A stretch of 10,807 nt of DNA from Candidatus Gastranaerophilales bacterium (GTDB taxonomy: Bacteria > Cyanobacteriota > Vampirovibrionia > Gastranaerophilales > Gastranaerophilaceae), in NCBI GenBank assembly GCA_944323585.1, contig CALUTA010000039.1, positions 1 to 10,807 of the forward strand, in the 5' to 3' direction. The position numbers and the translations under genes were made by a program. Positions 10,517 through 10,807 of this stretch are shown piece after piece (position 1 is the stretch's first letter; each line of letters starts with the position of its first letter). The notes beneath the pieces are model-generated. The model was not told where the DNA came from and made no database searches. It saw only the letters and a list, made by a program, of their open reading frames with translations.

Positions 10517-10807
10517 TTAATTTACAGCATGTGCTTTTGGAACTTCCATAAACATAGTTCTCAAAATATTATCGTTCAATCTCAACTGTCTTTTAAATTC
10601 TGCAACTTTATCAGCAGGGATTGAAAGATTCATTGTTACAAAGAACCCGTCACGGAAATTCTGGATATCATAAGCAAGTTTTTTTCTGCCCATTTTGTCC
10701 GTATTTTCTACAGAGCCATCAAAATCTTTGATAATACCGTTCAATGCAGTAATCTGTTTGTCAACTTCTTCTGCATCAAGGTTTGGCTTAAATACAGCTA
10801 ACAATTC
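10517..10807 (-). CDS. rpsF: 30S ribosomal protein S6, 5' end beyond the window
   Basis: The frame stays open to the window edge. The first visible residues, ELLAVFKPNLD, correspond to the YELLVILKPNLD block near the start of S6, so only a few N-terminal codons are missing. The TTG at 10804 is an internal leucine codon, not a start. The diagnostic segment GRKKLAYDIQNFRDGFFVTMNL is intact, as is the C-terminal LRLNDNILRTMFMEVP. S6 forms a heterodimer with S18 on 16S rRNA. Any autoregulatory S6:S18 leader would lie upstream, outside the window. Confidence 0.97.
   Translation of the reverse strand, partial: ELLAVFKPNLDAEEVDKQITALNGIIKDFDGSVENTDKMGRKKLAYDIQNFRDGFFVTMNLSIPADKVAEFKRQLRLNDNILRTMFMEVPKAHAVN

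Noticed and set aside
10802..10804. TTG start for rpsF
   Set aside because: Alignment with the S6 N-terminus (YELL…KPNLD) shows this is an internal Leu codon, and the true start is beyond the window.

Overview
The window looks like a piece of a low-GC bacterial chromosome from the non-photosynthetic relatives of cyanobacteria (Vampirovibrionia/Melainabacteria, order Gastranaerophilales, usually gut-associated). This is an inference. It rests on a cyanobacterial-flavoured IspE (RPDGFH…VMQ, AGLAGGSTNAA, LGSDLNLC), a plant/cyanobacterial-style neighbourhood of rsmA next to ispE, AT-rich DNA, and many small secreted proteins of unknown function set among palindromic intergenic repeats. No phylogeny was run.

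Layout. Positions 1-400 hold a small cupin gene and its terminator hairpin. Positions 430-1181 are non-coding: two copies of a 345-bp unit that I read as identical, in direct tandem, followed by a 32-bp start of a third copy. The unit is packed with nested inverted repeats. Next come a zinc-dependent medium-chain alcohol dehydrogenase (minus) and, divergent from it, a short charged protein built of 11-residue repeats (plus). Positions 2674-3867 carry a shared bidirectional terminator, a two-gene minus-strand operon (a SprA-like HELAH metalloprotease, then a tiny secreted protein with an Ada-like cysteine pattern), and a divergent small secreted protein. A second secreted protein of unknown function converges on it (3877-4449).

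Positions 4552-6710 are a minus-strand operon, rsmA followed by ispE. The ispE reading frame is joined in frame to a DUF559 endonuclease-like domain through a linker encoded by a palindromic repeat. This is the most unusual coding arrangement in the window. Divergent from rsmA is a glutamate-cysteine ligase (plus) whose real start is probably a GTG at 6806. The 300-bp gap after it holds a 228-bp foldback element resembling a MITE.

Positions 8441-10807 are all minus strand: rpsF (cut by the window edge), ssb and rpsR in the classic ribosomal order, a terminator, then rimI and bioY overlapping by 4 bp. RimI is the acetyltransferase for the N-terminus of S18, so the modifying enzyme sits just downstream of its substrate gene. 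It appears to have its own promoter placed so close to the ATG that the mRNA would be leaderless.

The functional content is mostly housekeeping: translation and 16S rRNA maturation, isoprenoid synthesis by the MEP route, thiol synthesis and biotin uptake. Accessory novelty is concentrated in the repeats and the small secreted proteins. I see no CRISPR array, phage genes, complete insertion sequence, tRNA or rRNA.
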